64,000 bases of DNA, taken from Chitinophagaceae bacterium. Its GTDB lineage: Bacteria; Bacteroidota; Bacteroidia; Chitinophagales; Chitinophagaceae. A program made the position numbers and the translations under genes. Positions 41,386 to 50,374 of this stretch are shown here, in pieces (the first letter of the stretch is position 1; each line of letters begins with the position of its first letter). The stretch is from positions 1-64,000 of the forward strand of contig JAMLHK010000006.1 in the NCBI GenBank assembly GCA_023957155.1, in the 5' to 3' direction. Under the pieces are notes generated by a model. That model made no database searches. It was not told the origin of the DNA and worked only from the letters and a program-made list of their open reading frames with translations.

Positions 41386-43770
41386 ATGGATCAATCAGTC
41401 ATATCCCCTGTTTTGTGCAGCCACTGTGGTGAGGAATGTATTACCTCCGGCATACAGTCAGACGGCAAGTCTTTTTGTTGCGAAGGATGTAAGCTGGTTT
41501 ATGGTATTATTAACCAAAGCGGGTTATGTACTTACTACGACCTGAATAAAATGCCCGGCATCACCCAGCGGGTAAAAGTCCGCAAAGATAAATTTGCCTT
41601 TCTTGGCGATGAAAGTATAGCCGCCAGGCTCATTAGCTTCAGGGATGAAAATCAGACTCATGTTATATTTTACCTGCCCCAGATGCATTGCAGCTCCTGT
41701 TTATACCTGCTGGAGAACCTGCGCCGGTTGAATGAGTCGGTATTGTCATCCTCGGTTAACTTTACCCGTAAGGAAGTAACCGTTATTTTTTTGCATAATG
41801 AAGCAACGCTCCGTAAAATAGCGGAACTGCTTACGGCTATCGGGTACGAGCCGTATATCAGCCTGAATGACCTGTCGGAAAAACGTCCTTCTTTGGATAA
41901 AAGCCTGCTGTATCAGCTGGGGATAGCGGGTTTCTGCTTCGGTAATATTATGATGCTCAGCTTCCCGGAATACCTGGGGGTGGATACCAGTGATGAGGGA
42001 TTACGCAGCATTTTTCGTTGGGCAAACCTGTTATTATCCCTGCCGGTATTTTTCTATTCGGCCCTGCCTTTTTACCGCTCTTCCTGGAAAAGCCTGAAAC
42101 ACCGGTTCCTGAATATTGATGCACCTATAGCCCTTGCCATTATTATTACCTTTGTTCGCAGCGTTACAGAGGTATTATCGGGAACAGGCGGGGGTTATTT
42201 TGATTCCATGAGCGGTATTGTATTTTTTATGCTGGTTGGGCGGGTTTTACAGGATAAAACCTACCGGCAACTCTCATTTGAAAGAGATTACAGGTCTTAT
42301 TTTCCTATAGCGGTATCTGTGGTAAAGGAGGAAAAGGAAACGCCAACGCTGCTGCCTGAGGTAAAAGTAAACGATACGCTGCTCATTCATCATGAAGAGC
42401 TGATCCCTGCCGATGGGATCCTGACCCGGGGGAAGGCCTTTATTGACTATAGCTTTGTAACCGGGGAATCACTGCCTGTGCGCCGTGATATCGGTGAGAT
42501 GGTTTATGCAGGAGGGAAGCAAACCGGCGGTAATATCGAAGTGCTGGTGGTGAAAGAAGTTACCCAGAGCTATCTTACCGGGCTTTGGAACCGTAATGAC
42601 CGCCACGAAGAAAAAGGACAATCTTTTGTACACCGGGTAAGCAAATACTTTACCATAGCCGTTTTTGCCATTGCCCTTGTTACAGCGGTTTACTGGCAAA
42701 TGCACGACCCGGCTAAAATTTGGCCGGCGGTAACGGCAATTTTCATTATAGCCTGTCCCTGTGCCCTGCTTTTATCCAATAGTTTTACCAACGGGCATAT
42801 TTTACGCATATTGGGTCTTAACCGGTTTTATCTGCGTAAGGCAGGGATCATAGAAGACATTTCGCGGGTTACCCACCTGGTATTTGATAAAACGGGAACG
42901 CTTACGGACCCGGAAAAGCAGAATATGACCTATGAAGGCATGCCGCTGTCGGACGTTCAGCAATCGCAGGTAGCTGCCCTCGCATCCTGCTCCAATCATC
43001 CGCTGAGCAGAGCTATTGCAAAATATTGGGGTGTACCCGGAGGTATTGCCGTACAGGATTTTAAAGAAAAGCCCGGTGAGGGAACAGAGGGCTATATTAA
43101 TGATATTCATGTAAGCATTGGCGCCCAGACCAGCGATTTCCATTTATCTCAAAAAACCGGGACGGTTGTGTATATCAGTATCCAGAGAGAAACAGTAGGC
43201 TGTTTCCGGTTCAGTAATTATTACCGGCCGTTTGTACCGGCCCTGCTGAAAACACTTCGGAAATATTATCCTTTGTCGGTGATATCCGGCGACAATGCTT
43301 CTGAAGCAGAGAACCTGCGGCAGCTTGCCGGGAAAAAATCCGTGCTGCTTTTTAACCAGCAGCCTGACCAGAAATTAGACTATATAAAGCAGTTGCAGCA
43401 AAAAGGTGAAAGGGTGATGATGATCGGCGATGGATTAAATGATGCCGGGGCGTTGCAACAAAGTGATACAGGCATAGCAGTGAGCGGGCAGGTCAATAAT
43501 TTTACACCGGCAAGCGATGGTATTATAGGGGCGGAAAATCTTGGCTTTTTAGGCCGTTTTATCCGGTTATGCCGGATCAACAGGAAAATAGTGATCGGCA
43601 GTTTTGTAATATCCATTATATATAATATAATTGGATTATATTTTGCCGTACAGGGCACCCTGTCACCGCTGATAGCGGCTATACTGATGCCTTCCAGTTC
43701 TTTAAGCATTGTTTTGCTTACTTTCGGCGCAAGTAATATAGCCGCGGCAGGAATGAAATTGAAACGATAG
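41386..43770 (+). CDS. ccoI: Copper-transporting P1B ATPase for cbb3 oxidase assembly
   Basis: A heavy-metal P-type ATPase that supplies copper to the cbb3 oxidase (CcoI/FixI). From the ATG at 41386 (MDQSVISP; the frame is open to ATG 41353) it has an N-terminal Cys cluster (CSHCGEEC, FCCEGCKL), a heavy-metal-associated domain (PQMHCSSCLYLLENL), membrane helices, the CPC motif in IACPCALLLSNS (about residue 456), the phosphorylation site DKTGTLTDPE (about 502) and the hinge GDGLNDAGAL. The HMA Cys pair MHCSSC is intact. Context (ccoS, ccoNO, ccoQ and ccoP downstream) settles the role. Confidence 0.93.
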   Translation: MDQSVISPVLCSHCGEECITSGIQSDGKSFCCEGCKLVYGIINQSGLCTYYDLNKMPGITQRVKVRKDKFAFLGDESIAARLISFRDENQTHVIFYLPQMHCSSCLYLLENLRRLNESVLSSSVNFTRKEVTVIFLHNEATLRKIAELLTAIGYEPYISLNDLSEKRPSLDKSLLYQLGIAGFCFGNIMMLSFPEYLGVDTSDEGLRSIFRWANLLLSLPVFFYSALPFYRSSWKSLKHRFLNIDAPIALAIIITFVRSVTEVLSGTGGGYFDSMSGIVFFMLVGRVLQDKTYRQLSFERDYRSYFPIAVSVVKEEKETPTLLPEVKVNDTLLIHHEELIPADGILTRGKAFIDYSFVTGESLPVRRDIGEMVYAGGKQTGGNIEVLVVKEVTQSYLTGLWNRNDRHEEKGQSFVHRVSKYFTIAVFAIALVTAVYWQMHDPAKIWPAVTAIFIIACPCALLLSNSFTNGHILRILGLNRFYLRKAGIIEDISRVTHLVFDKTGTLTDPEKQNMTYEGMPLSDVQQSQVAALASCSNHPLSRAIAKYWGVPGGIAVQDFKEKPGEGTEGYINDIHVSIGAQTSDFHLSQKTGTVVYISIQRETVGCFRFSNYYRPFVPALLKTLRKYYPLSVISGDNASEAENLRQLAGKKSVLLFNQQPDQKLDYIKQLQQKGERVMMIGDGLNDAGALQQSDTGIAVSGQVNNFTPASDGIIGAENLGFLGRFIRLCRINRKIVIGSFVISIIYNIIGLYFAVQGTLSPLIAAILMPSSSLSIVLLTFGASNIAAAGMKLKR

Positions 43771-43874
43771 GATATCATTAATAGGTTGCCGGCGGTCAGA
43801 CTATGCAGGGGTTATGGATACAGGAGCGGGAGTGCATGACCATAAACGTCCTCTTTATGTACCCTGACAATAGT

Positions 43875-43888
43875 ATGACAAAAGTCAT
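43875..43888. promoter_or_regulatory. FNR-type palindrome upstream of ccoS
   Basis: ATGAC-AAAA-GTCAT is a perfect inverted repeat with FNR/CRP-family half-site character (TGAC-N4-GTCA). It is 69 bp before ccoS, the first gene of the oxidase structural operon, which would suit oxygen-responsive activation. Confidence 0.5.
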
Positions 43889-43932
43889 TTTATATCCTGA
43901 TATTGCTTATATCCTATCCCTCCGGCTCCTAA

Positions 43933-43940
43933 TACTTTTA
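43933..43940 (+). promoter_or_regulatory. Possible -7 element of the ccoS-ccoNOQP operon
   Basis: TACTTTTA matches TAnnTTTG at seven of eight positions, 17 bp before the ccoS ATG. The FNR-like palindrome would be centred near -64 relative to the predicted start. Confidence 0.45.
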
Positions 43941-43957
43941 CAAATAACTCTTGTGTC

Positions 43958-44116
43958 ATGAGTGTAATGATCATTTTGTTAATAGCCAGTATTTCCGTAG
44001 CCGGACTTTTTCTTATCGCTTTTTTATGGAGTGTAAAAAGCGGGCAGTTTGAGGATGACTATTCTCCTTCTTCCAGGATATTATTTGATAATGAGACCCC
44101 TTCTAAAAAACAATAA
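43958..44116 (+). CDS. ccoS: cbb3 oxidase maturation protein CcoS
   Basis: A 52-residue protein with one membrane helix (VMIILLIASISVAGLFLIAFLW) and the CcoS-type cytoplasmic tail GQFEDDYSPSSRILFDNE, in which GQFxD is the family hallmark. CcoS is needed for cofactor insertion into cbb3 oxidase. It sits between ccoI and the fused ccoNO, its usual position. Confidence 0.93.
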   Translation: MSVMIILLIASISVAGLFLIAFLWSVKSGQFEDDYSPSSRILFDNETPSKKQ

Positions 44117-44141
44117 AAATCCCGACTAAATATTCCCTGAT

Positions 44142-46280
44142 ATGCAAGTAGAAAAGTTTTATTATGACAATAAGATTGTGCGGGCTTTTGGATATGCCAC
44201 GATCGTTTTTGCCGTTGTTGGTATGTTGGCCGGTCTTTGGGCTGCTATTCAGATTTATGCGCCGGCAACCAGCCTGAACCTTGCTCCAACTACATTTGGA
44301 CGTTTACGCCCGTTGCATACCAATGCCATTATTTTTGCTTTTGTTGGCAACTGTATATTTACCGGGGTGTATTATTCGCTGCAAAGGCTCTGTAAATCCC
44401 GTATGTACAGCGACAAGCTGAGCTGGATCCATTTCTGGGGATGGCAGCTTATTATTGCCGCTGCCGCTGTTACCCTGTTAATGGGCTATACTACAGGTAA
44501 GGAATATGCAGAGCTGGAATGGCCGATTGATATTGCCATTACGCTGGTATGGGTGGTGTTTGGGATTAATATGTTTGGCACGATCCTGCAACGGAGAGAA
44601 AAGCACCTGTATGTGGCAATCTGGTTCTATATAGCTACCTGGGTTACGATTGCCATGCTGCATATTGTCAACTCTTTTGAATTACCGGTATCTTTTATGA
44701 AAAGCTATAGCTGGTATGCCGGGGTTCAGGATGCGTTGGTGCAGTGGTGGTATGGTCATAATGCAGTGGCATTTTTTCTTACCACGCCGATCCTGGGGCT
44801 GATGTATTATTTTCTTCCCAAAGCGGCCAACCGGCCGGTATATTCTTACCGGCTCTCCATTGTCCATTTCTGGTCGCTGATTTTTCTTTATATATGGGCG
44901 GGTCCCCATCACCTGCTGTATACGGCTCTGCCCGACTGGGCACAGTCGCTCGGAACAGTTTTTTCCCTGATGCTCATTTTCCCTTCCTGGGGAGGGATGC
45001 TGAACGGCTTGTTTACGCTGCGCGGAGTATGGGATAAAGTACGGGAAGAGCCGGTGCTGAAGTTTATGGTTGTGGCCATTACCTGTTACGGGATGTCTAC
45101 GCTGGAAGGACCATTGCTGAGCTTGAAAAATGTAAGCGCTATAGCGCATTATACCGACTGGATCATTGCGCACGTGCATATAGGCGGATTGGGCTGGAAC
45201 GGGTTTATGGCCTTTGCCATGCTGTATTACCTTGTTCCAAAAATGTGGGGTACATCCCTGTATTCTAAAAAGCTGGCTACAAACCATTTCTGGCTCGGAA
45301 CCATTGGGATCATTTTATATGCCGTGCCGTTGTACTGGGCCGGGTTTACGCAATCCCTGATGTGGAAAACCTTTACGCCTGAAGGACAGCTGAAATTCCA
45401 GTTCCTTGAATCGGTAACCAATATTATACCCATGTATGTTACCCGCAGCGTGGGTGGAACTTTATATTTAATAGGCGCTATATTGATGTGCTATAACCTG
45501 GCAAAAACCATTGCAAGAGGAACATTTATTGCCAACGAGGCTGCCGAAGCTGCACCCATACCGCACAAGGCACATTACAGAAAGGAGCACTGGCACCGGT
45601 GGATTGAACGTAAACCCGTTACGATGCTGGTGGTAAGTTTAATTGTGGTGATTATTGGCGGTGTGGTGGAAATGGTTCCCACTTTCTTGGTAAAATCAAA
45701 TATCCCTACCATAACAAGTGTAAAACCCTATACGCCGCTCGAGTTGCAGGGACGAGATATTTATGTAAGAGAAGGTTGCTATACCTGCCACTCGCAAATG
45801 ATACGCCCGTTTCGTGATGAAGTAGCCCGGTACGGTGAATATTCAAAAGCCGGTGAGTTTGTTTATGATCATCCTTTTCAGTGGGGAAGTAAACGTACCG
45901 GTCCTGACCTGGCGAGGGTAGGTGGAAAATATCCGGACAGCTGGCATTATAATCACATGGACGATCCCACTTCCATGTCTCCCGGGTCGGTAATGCCTGC
46001 TTATCCCTGGCTGCTGGATAATAAATTGGATACGGGCAGCACCCCGGCAAAGATCAGGGTGATGCAGAAATTGGGAGTACCCTATCCCGAAGGGTTCGAT
46101 AAAATAGCCAATAAGGAACTGACTGCTCAGGCGGAAGCCATCTCCGGCAGGCTCAGGAAGGATAAAATAGAGGCGCCGGCTAACAGGGAGATCATCGCCT
46201 TAATTGCGTACCTGCAGCGCATTGGTACGGATATTAAGCTGGAACAAAAGGCGGCAGCTGCTGAATCTGCCATGAAATAA
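44142..46280 (+). CDS. ccoNO: cbb3-type cytochrome c oxidase, fused subunits I and II (CcoNO)
   Basis: Catalytic and electron-transfer subunits in one 712-residue chain, reducing oxygen to water. The N-terminal CcoN part (about 1-465) has 12 hydrophobic helices with haem/copper ligands His59 (RPLHTN), His206 (WYGHNAV), His256-His257 (GPHHLLY) and His344/His346 (IAHVHIGG). A linker follows and then CcoO (about 490-700): one membrane helix (MLVVSLIVVIIGGVVE) and a mono-haem domain with CYTCH at 546-550, then SQMIRPFRDE and PGSVMPAYPWL with the axial Met. CcoNO fusions are known in Bacteroidetes. Confidence 0.96.
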   Translation: MQVEKFYYDNKIVRAFGYATIVFAVVGMLAGLWAAIQIYAPATSLNLAPTTFGRLRPLHTNAIIFAFVGNCIFTGVYYSLQRLCKSRMYSDKLSWIHFWGWQLIIAAAAVTLLMGYTTGKEYAELEWPIDIAITLVWVVFGINMFGTILQRREKHLYVAIWFYIATWVTIAMLHIVNSFELPVSFMKSYSWYAGVQDALVQWWYGHNAVAFFLTTPILGLMYYFLPKAANRPVYSYRLSIVHFWSLIFLYIWAGPHHLLYTALPDWAQSLGTVFSLMLIFPSWGGMLNGLFTLRGVWDKVREEPVLKFMVVAITCYGMSTLEGPLLSLKNVSAIAHYTDWIIAHVHIGGLGWNGFMAFAMLYYLVPKMWGTSLYSKKLATNHFWLGTIGIILYAVPLYWAGFTQSLMWKTFTPEGQLKFQFLESVTNIIPMYVTRSVGGTLYLIGAILMCYNLAKTIARGTFIANEAAEAAPIPHKAHYRKEHWHRWIERKPVTMLVVSLIVVIIGGVVEMVPTFLVKSNIPTITSVKPYTPLELQGRDIYVREGCYTCHSQMIRPFRDEVARYGEYSKAGEFVYDHPFQWGSKRTGPDLARVGGKYPDSWHYNHMDDPTSMSPGSVMPAYPWLLDNKLDTGSTPAKIRVMQKLGVPYPEGFDKIANKELTAQAEAISGRLRKDKIEAPANREIIALIAYLQRIGTDIKLEQKAAAAESAMK

Positions 46281-46301
46281 TAAAATGTAAATGCAGGTAA
46301 T

Positions 46302-46472
46302 ATGAAATTTATTAATTATCTCGAAAAGGTCAGTGGAGTGGATATCCTCGGTTTAACATCATTTGGAATATTCTTTGTTTTTTTTATCGTCATGCTTACA
46401 TGGGTAATAAAAACGGATAAAAGCAAGATTGAGGAAATCAGCCGTATCCCATTAGATAACCAGGAACAATAA
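46302..46472 (+). CDS. ccoQ: cbb3 oxidase small subunit CcoQ-like
   Basis: A 56-residue protein with one membrane helix (ILGLTSFGIFFVFFIVMLTW) and a charged tail (KTDKSKIEEISRIP). Position between ccoNO and ccoP and the single-helix layout identify it as CcoQ, which stabilises the complex; the sequence itself is poorly conserved in this family. Confidence 0.8.
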   Translation: MKFINYLEKVSGVDILGLTSFGIFFVFFIVMLTWVIKTDKSKIEEISRIPLDNQEQ

Positions 46473-46482
46473 ATCAAGTGAT

Positions 46483-47637
46483 ATGCTTTTTAAAAATAAT
46501 TCAAACTGCTTAACCCGTATGTTTAAATCATTATCATTGCTGGTATTGTTCGTAGTATCCGGTAGTACGGCTGCCTTTGCTGCCGGTCCGCCCCTGCCTT
46601 CCGCGCTGAACAATGCCCTGGCCTTAACCTTAGTGACATTAATGCTGGTATTACTGTTGGTGATTTTCATGTTAGGACGGGTGCTGACCGGTTTGGCCGA
46701 GCTTAAGCTGAACAAAGAAAAAGAAGAGCAGAAAAAAACAGTACCCCCTGCAGCAGTCATTACCGGTTTACTTTTAATGTTATCTGCTTCCGTTATGGCT
46801 CAGGATAATAGCGGAAGCCTGCAACCGGTAGCCGCAAATCCTCAGACATTTGGCGGGTTATCTGCTTTTGTTTTTTATTTTATGATCTCTGTCATCCTGG
46901 TAGAGCTGCTGGTTATCCTGGTATTGATATATAATATCAGGACTTTGCTCCGTGCGGACAGAACGGAAATGGCTGAAGCGGGAGCTTCGTTTTCATTGCG
47001 TGCATGGTGGGGCCGGATGAATAAATTTAAACCCGTAGAGCAGGAAGCTGATATAGCGCTTGATCATGAATATGATGGTATCCGCGAACTGGATAACCGG
47101 CTTCCTCCCTGGTGGCTATATGGTTTTTATGTTACCATTATTTTTAGTGTCATCTATTTATGGCGCTATCATGTTTCCTATAGTGCGCCTTTGAGTACGG
47201 AAGAGTATGAGCTGTCGGTAGAGAAAGCGGAAAGGCAGGTGAAAGCTTATCTTGCACAGAAAGGAGAAACGGTTGATGAAAATACGGTTACGGTTTCTGT
47301 AGATGCCGGCGACCTGGCGGAAGGAAAGAAAATATATGTTGCCGCCTGCGTGGCATGCCATAAAGATGATGGCGGAGGAATGGTAGGTCCTAATCTTACG
47401 GATGATTACTGGTTGCATGGCGGGGATATTAAGAGTATTTTTAAAACCATAAAGTATGGTATAAATGCAATGCCGCAATGGCAAACCAGCTATTCTAATA
47501 AGCAGATAGCACAGGTTGCCAGCTATGTGGTATCCTTGCATGGAACGAATCCTGCCGGTGCAAAAGCCGCAGAAGGGGAATTGTATAAGCAGGAAAGCGT
47601 AGATGTTTCTTCTGCTGCCGCACCGGATAATAAGTAA
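46483..47637 (+). CDS. ccoP: cbb3 oxidase subunit III (CcoP), mono-haem
   Basis: A 384-residue membrane-bound cytochrome c. The N-terminal part holds several hydrophobic helices (about 10-30, 45-65, 85-100 and 125-155), more than the two of proteobacterial CcoP. The CcoP signature DGIRELDNRLPPWWLYGFYVT comes near residue 205, followed by its last helix. A single haem site CVACHKDDGGG is near 288, then GPNLTDDYWLHGG and MPQWQ with the axial Met. Classical CcoP has two CxxCH motifs; only one is present here. Confidence 0.93.
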   Translation: MLFKNNSNCLTRMFKSLSLLVLFVVSGSTAAFAAGPPLPSALNNALALTLVTLMLVLLLVIFMLGRVLTGLAELKLNKEKEEQKKTVPPAAVITGLLLMLSASVMAQDNSGSLQPVAANPQTFGGLSAFVFYFMISVILVELLVILVLIYNIRTLLRADRTEMAEAGASFSLRAWWGRMNKFKPVEQEADIALDHEYDGIRELDNRLPPWWLYGFYVTIIFSVIYLWRYHVSYSAPLSTEEYELSVEKAERQVKAYLAQKGETVDENTVTVSVDAGDLAEGKKIYVAACVACHKDDGGGMVGPNLTDDYWLHGGDIKSIFKTIKYGINAMPQWQTSYSNKQIAQVASYVVSLHGTNPAGAKAAEGELYKQESVDVSSAAAPDNK

Positions 47638-47668
47638 GTTAAAGCCTGTTAAACGGGACTTTGATATA

Positions 47669-49108
47669 ATGGAAAATAAACAAAATACACCGCATGCTGT
47701 AAAGCAAGATAGCACAACTTCTTTTCGCGACAGGATAGCAACTGTTGATGAAAAAGGGAAGAGGAAGTGGGTATATGCGCATAAAACCCGGGGAAAGTTA
47801 TTCAATATCCGTACCTGGGTGAGTTGGGGATTTTTTGCTTTATTTTTTGCTCTTCCCTTTTTAAAGTATAAGGACCGCCCGTTATTCATGTTTAATATTC
47901 CCGAAGCAAAGTTTATTTTGTTTGGGCGGGTATTTTGGCCGCAGGATTTTTTCATCTTCGGTATTACCATGATCACGGCTATTGTTTTCATCATCCTTTT
48001 TACGGCTGCATTTGGACGGCTGTTTTGCGGGTGGGTTTGTCCGCAAACCATTTTTATGGAAATGCTGTTTCGTAAAATTGAGTTTGCTATAGAAGGCGAT
48101 GCGCCGGCACAGAAGCTCCTGGATAAAGGCCCGTGGAACCGCGATAAGATCGTTAAAAAAACAACCAAGCATTTTGTATTTTTCCTGCTTTCTTTTATTG
48201 TATCTAATTTTTTCCTTGCCTATATTATCGGGATGGATGAGCTGTTCAGGATTGTAACAGAGCCGGCATCGCAGCATATAGGCGGCTTATTTTCCATTGT
48301 TATTTTTTCAGGAGTATTCTATGGGGTATACTCCTATTTTCGTGAGCAGGCCTGTACGGTAGTTTGTCCTTATGGACGTTTGCAGGGTGTATTGCTTGAC
48401 CGCAATTCCATGATTGTGGCTTATGATTATAAAAGAGGAGAACCCAGGGGAAAATTCAAAAAGCAAAAGACAGCAGAGCTGGCGCCGGTATTGGGCGACT
48501 GTATTGATTGTTTTCAGTGTGTAAAGGTTTGTCCTACGGGTATTGATATCCGTAACGGAACACAGATGGAGTGTGTTGGCTGTACTTCGTGTATTGATGC
48601 CTGTAATAAGATGATGGATGCAACGGGGAGAGAAAGAGGGCTGATCCGTTATGCATCCGAGAATGGTATTGCAGAAGGAAAGAAGCTGAAGTTTACGGGG
48701 AGGATGAAATTTTATATTGTTTTGCTGGTTATTTTAACCGGGTTGCTGACCGCATTATTAGTATCCAGGAAAGATGTGGATGGTACTATCATGAGGGCGG
48801 GAGGGATGCTGTACCAGGAGCGGGGCGTGGACAGTGTAACGAATTTGTATAATATCAAGGTGATCAATAAGACCGTACACGATGTATCGCTTGCTTTACG
48901 GCTGGAAAATCTGCCGGGCAGGATAATTGAAGCGGAAGGGAAGGATATCTTAGTTAAACGGGAAGGGCAGGGTAAGGGATCCTTTTTCATTGTACTGCCT
49001 CGTGATATCATTGAAACACGGAAAACAAAAATTAAAGTGGGGCTGTATGAAGGGGATAAGAAGATCACCACACTGAATACCACTTTTATGGGGCCATCGG
49101 CACGTTAA
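47669..49108 (+). CDS. ccoG: cbb3 oxidase assembly protein CcoG (ferredoxin-type)
   Basis: Polyferredoxin-like membrane protein, 479 residues from the ATG at 47669 (the frame opens upstream into ccoP). It has four or more membrane helices (GFFALFFALPFLKY, FFIFGITMITAIVFIILF, HFVFFLLSFIVSNFFLAYII), CxxC elements in GWVCPQT and VCPYGRLQG, then two [4Fe-4S] sets CIDCFQCVKVCP and CVGCTSCIDACN. The C-terminal part is an Ig-like periplasmic domain. It reduces copper for CcoI-dependent assembly in studied species. Confidence 0.94.
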   Translation: MENKQNTPHAVKQDSTTSFRDRIATVDEKGKRKWVYAHKTRGKLFNIRTWVSWGFFALFFALPFLKYKDRPLFMFNIPEAKFILFGRVFWPQDFFIFGITMITAIVFIILFTAAFGRLFCGWVCPQTIFMEMLFRKIEFAIEGDAPAQKLLDKGPWNRDKIVKKTTKHFVFFLLSFIVSNFFLAYIIGMDELFRIVTEPASQHIGGLFSIVIFSGVFYGVYSYFREQACTVVCPYGRLQGVLLDRNSMIVAYDYKRGEPRGKFKKQKTAELAPVLGDCIDCFQCVKVCPTGIDIRNGTQMECVGCTSCIDACNKMMDATGRERGLIRYASENGIAEGKKLKFTGRMKFYIVLLVILTGLLTALLVSRKDVDGTIMRAGGMLYQERGVDSVTNLYNIKVINKTVHDVSLALRLENLPGRIIEAEGKDILVKREGQGKGSFFIVLPRDIIETRKTKIKVGLYEGDKKITTLNTTFMGPSAR

Positions 49109-49137
49109 AAGTATCATGTAAATTAAAAATCAGCACG

Positions 49138-49572
49138 ATGAACTGGGGACACAAACTTACTATAGTAATTATTGCTTTTGTATGCCTGATGGGTTTTATG
49201 GTGTATCAGGCAACACAAACCGACTTTCAACTGGTGGAAAAAGGGTACTATAAAAGTGAATTAAAGTACCAGCAGGTTATTGACGGGAACAGCCGGGTTA
49301 ATGCATTAAGCAGTAAGCCCAGTGTGGTAAAATCGGGGAACAGGATCATTGTACAGCTTCCGGGCGAAATGAAGGATACACAGGTAGAGGGATCTCTGTG
49401 GTTTTATTGTGCATATAATGAAAAAATGGACAGGCGATTTGAGCTGCGGCCGGATAAGGATGCTGTCCAGGAGCTGGATGCAGCCATGTTTGAAGAGGGA
49501 GAATATACGGTAAAGATGGAATGGACGAGTAATGATCAGCATTATTACAGCGAAACCAAACTGAGATTGTAA
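49138..49572 (+). CDS. ccoH: FixH/CcoH-like cbb3 assembly protein
   Basis: A 144-residue protein with one N-terminal membrane helix (KLTIVIIAFVCLMGFMVYQA) and a periplasmic beta-rich part starting DFQLVEKGYYKSELKYQ, the FixH signature. It helps CcoI-linked maturation of the oxidase. It is 29 bp after ccoG; its stop overlaps the start of the next gene (TAATG). Confidence 0.87.
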   Translation: MNWGHKLTIVIIAFVCLMGFMVYQATQTDFQLVEKGYYKSELKYQQVIDGNSRVNALSSKPSVVKSGNRIIVQLPGEMKDTQVEGSLWFYCAYNEKMDRRFELRPDKDAVQELDAAMFEEGEYTVKMEWTSNDQHYYSETKLRL

Positions 49573-50282
49573 TGTGGGTATTGATAACAGGAGGATTTGT
49601 GCTGGGCTTGTTGGGCAGCATGCATTGTGTGGGGATGTGCGGACCCCTGGCGCTGGCTTTGCCCGTTCATCATCTCACGGGTTCCCGGCGTTTGGTTATG
49701 CTGTTATTGTACCAGTTGGGTCGCGTTATTACGTATGCGTCATTAGGTTTACTGTTTGGTTTTGCCGGGAGGCATATTTACATTGCCGGATTTCAGCAAT
49801 GGTTTTCCATAGGGACGGGTATTCTTATTTTTGTACTGTTAACCCTGAATTATTTATATAAAAAAAATATTCAGCCGCCCTTCATCCGGTCGTTTTATAA
49901 AAAGATCCAGGAGATCATCATCTCTATATTGCAATCGGAAAAAAATGCGTTCTCCTACCTGCTGCTGGGCATGGCCAATGGGCTGCTTCCCTGCGGGATG
50001 GTGTATGTTGCCATTGCTGCCGCACTTACTGGCTCAACCATTACCGGAAGTGTATTGTTTATGACTTTCTTCGGACTGGGAACGCTCCCGGCTATGACGG
50101 CTATAAGTTATTTTGGAACCTCGCTAAGCACAGGCATACGAAAGACAATGCGGAAGGCCATACCTTATGGCATAGCACTTATGGCTGCCGTATTAATTTT
50201 AAGAGGGATGAACCTGGGTATTCCGTTCATCAGCCCGGTACTACAAAATCCTCCCGGTGTGGCCGTAGATTGCCACAAGTGA
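49572..50282 (+). CDS. TauE/SafE-like membrane protein of the cbb3 locus
   Basis: A 236-residue membrane protein with six helices, starting GGFVLGLLGSMHCVGMCGPLALAL, the conserved opening of the DsbD/SafE-like (CcoS-adjacent) assembly proteins. The Met-His-Cys-x3-Cys motif near residue 20 suggests copper or thiol handling. Its one-base overlap with ccoH and the run of cbb3 genes upstream link it to oxidase assembly. It ends the operon. Confidence 0.85.
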   Translation: MWVLITGGFVLGLLGSMHCVGMCGPLALALPVHHLTGSRRLVMLLLYQLGRVITYASLGLLFGFAGRHIYIAGFQQWFSIGTGILIFVLLTLNYLYKKNIQPPFIRSFYKKIQEIIISILQSEKNAFSYLLLGMANGLLPCGMVYVAIAAALTGSTITGSVLFMTFFGLGTLPAMTAISYFGTSLSTGIRKTMRKAIPYGIALMAAVLILRGMNLGIPFISPVLQNPPGVAVDCHK

Positions 50283-50374
50283 TTTACATTTGATATTCTT
50301 TCTTTTGCATTGACCTTGGGAATGTATAATCCCGGATCGGTGTTGATATTTCTTAAACATAGAAAAATACAGAA

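Noticed and set aside
47158..48168. 336-codon minus-strand frame over ccoP/ccoG
   Set aside because: Antisense to two well-supported cbb3 genes with haem and iron-sulfur motifs.
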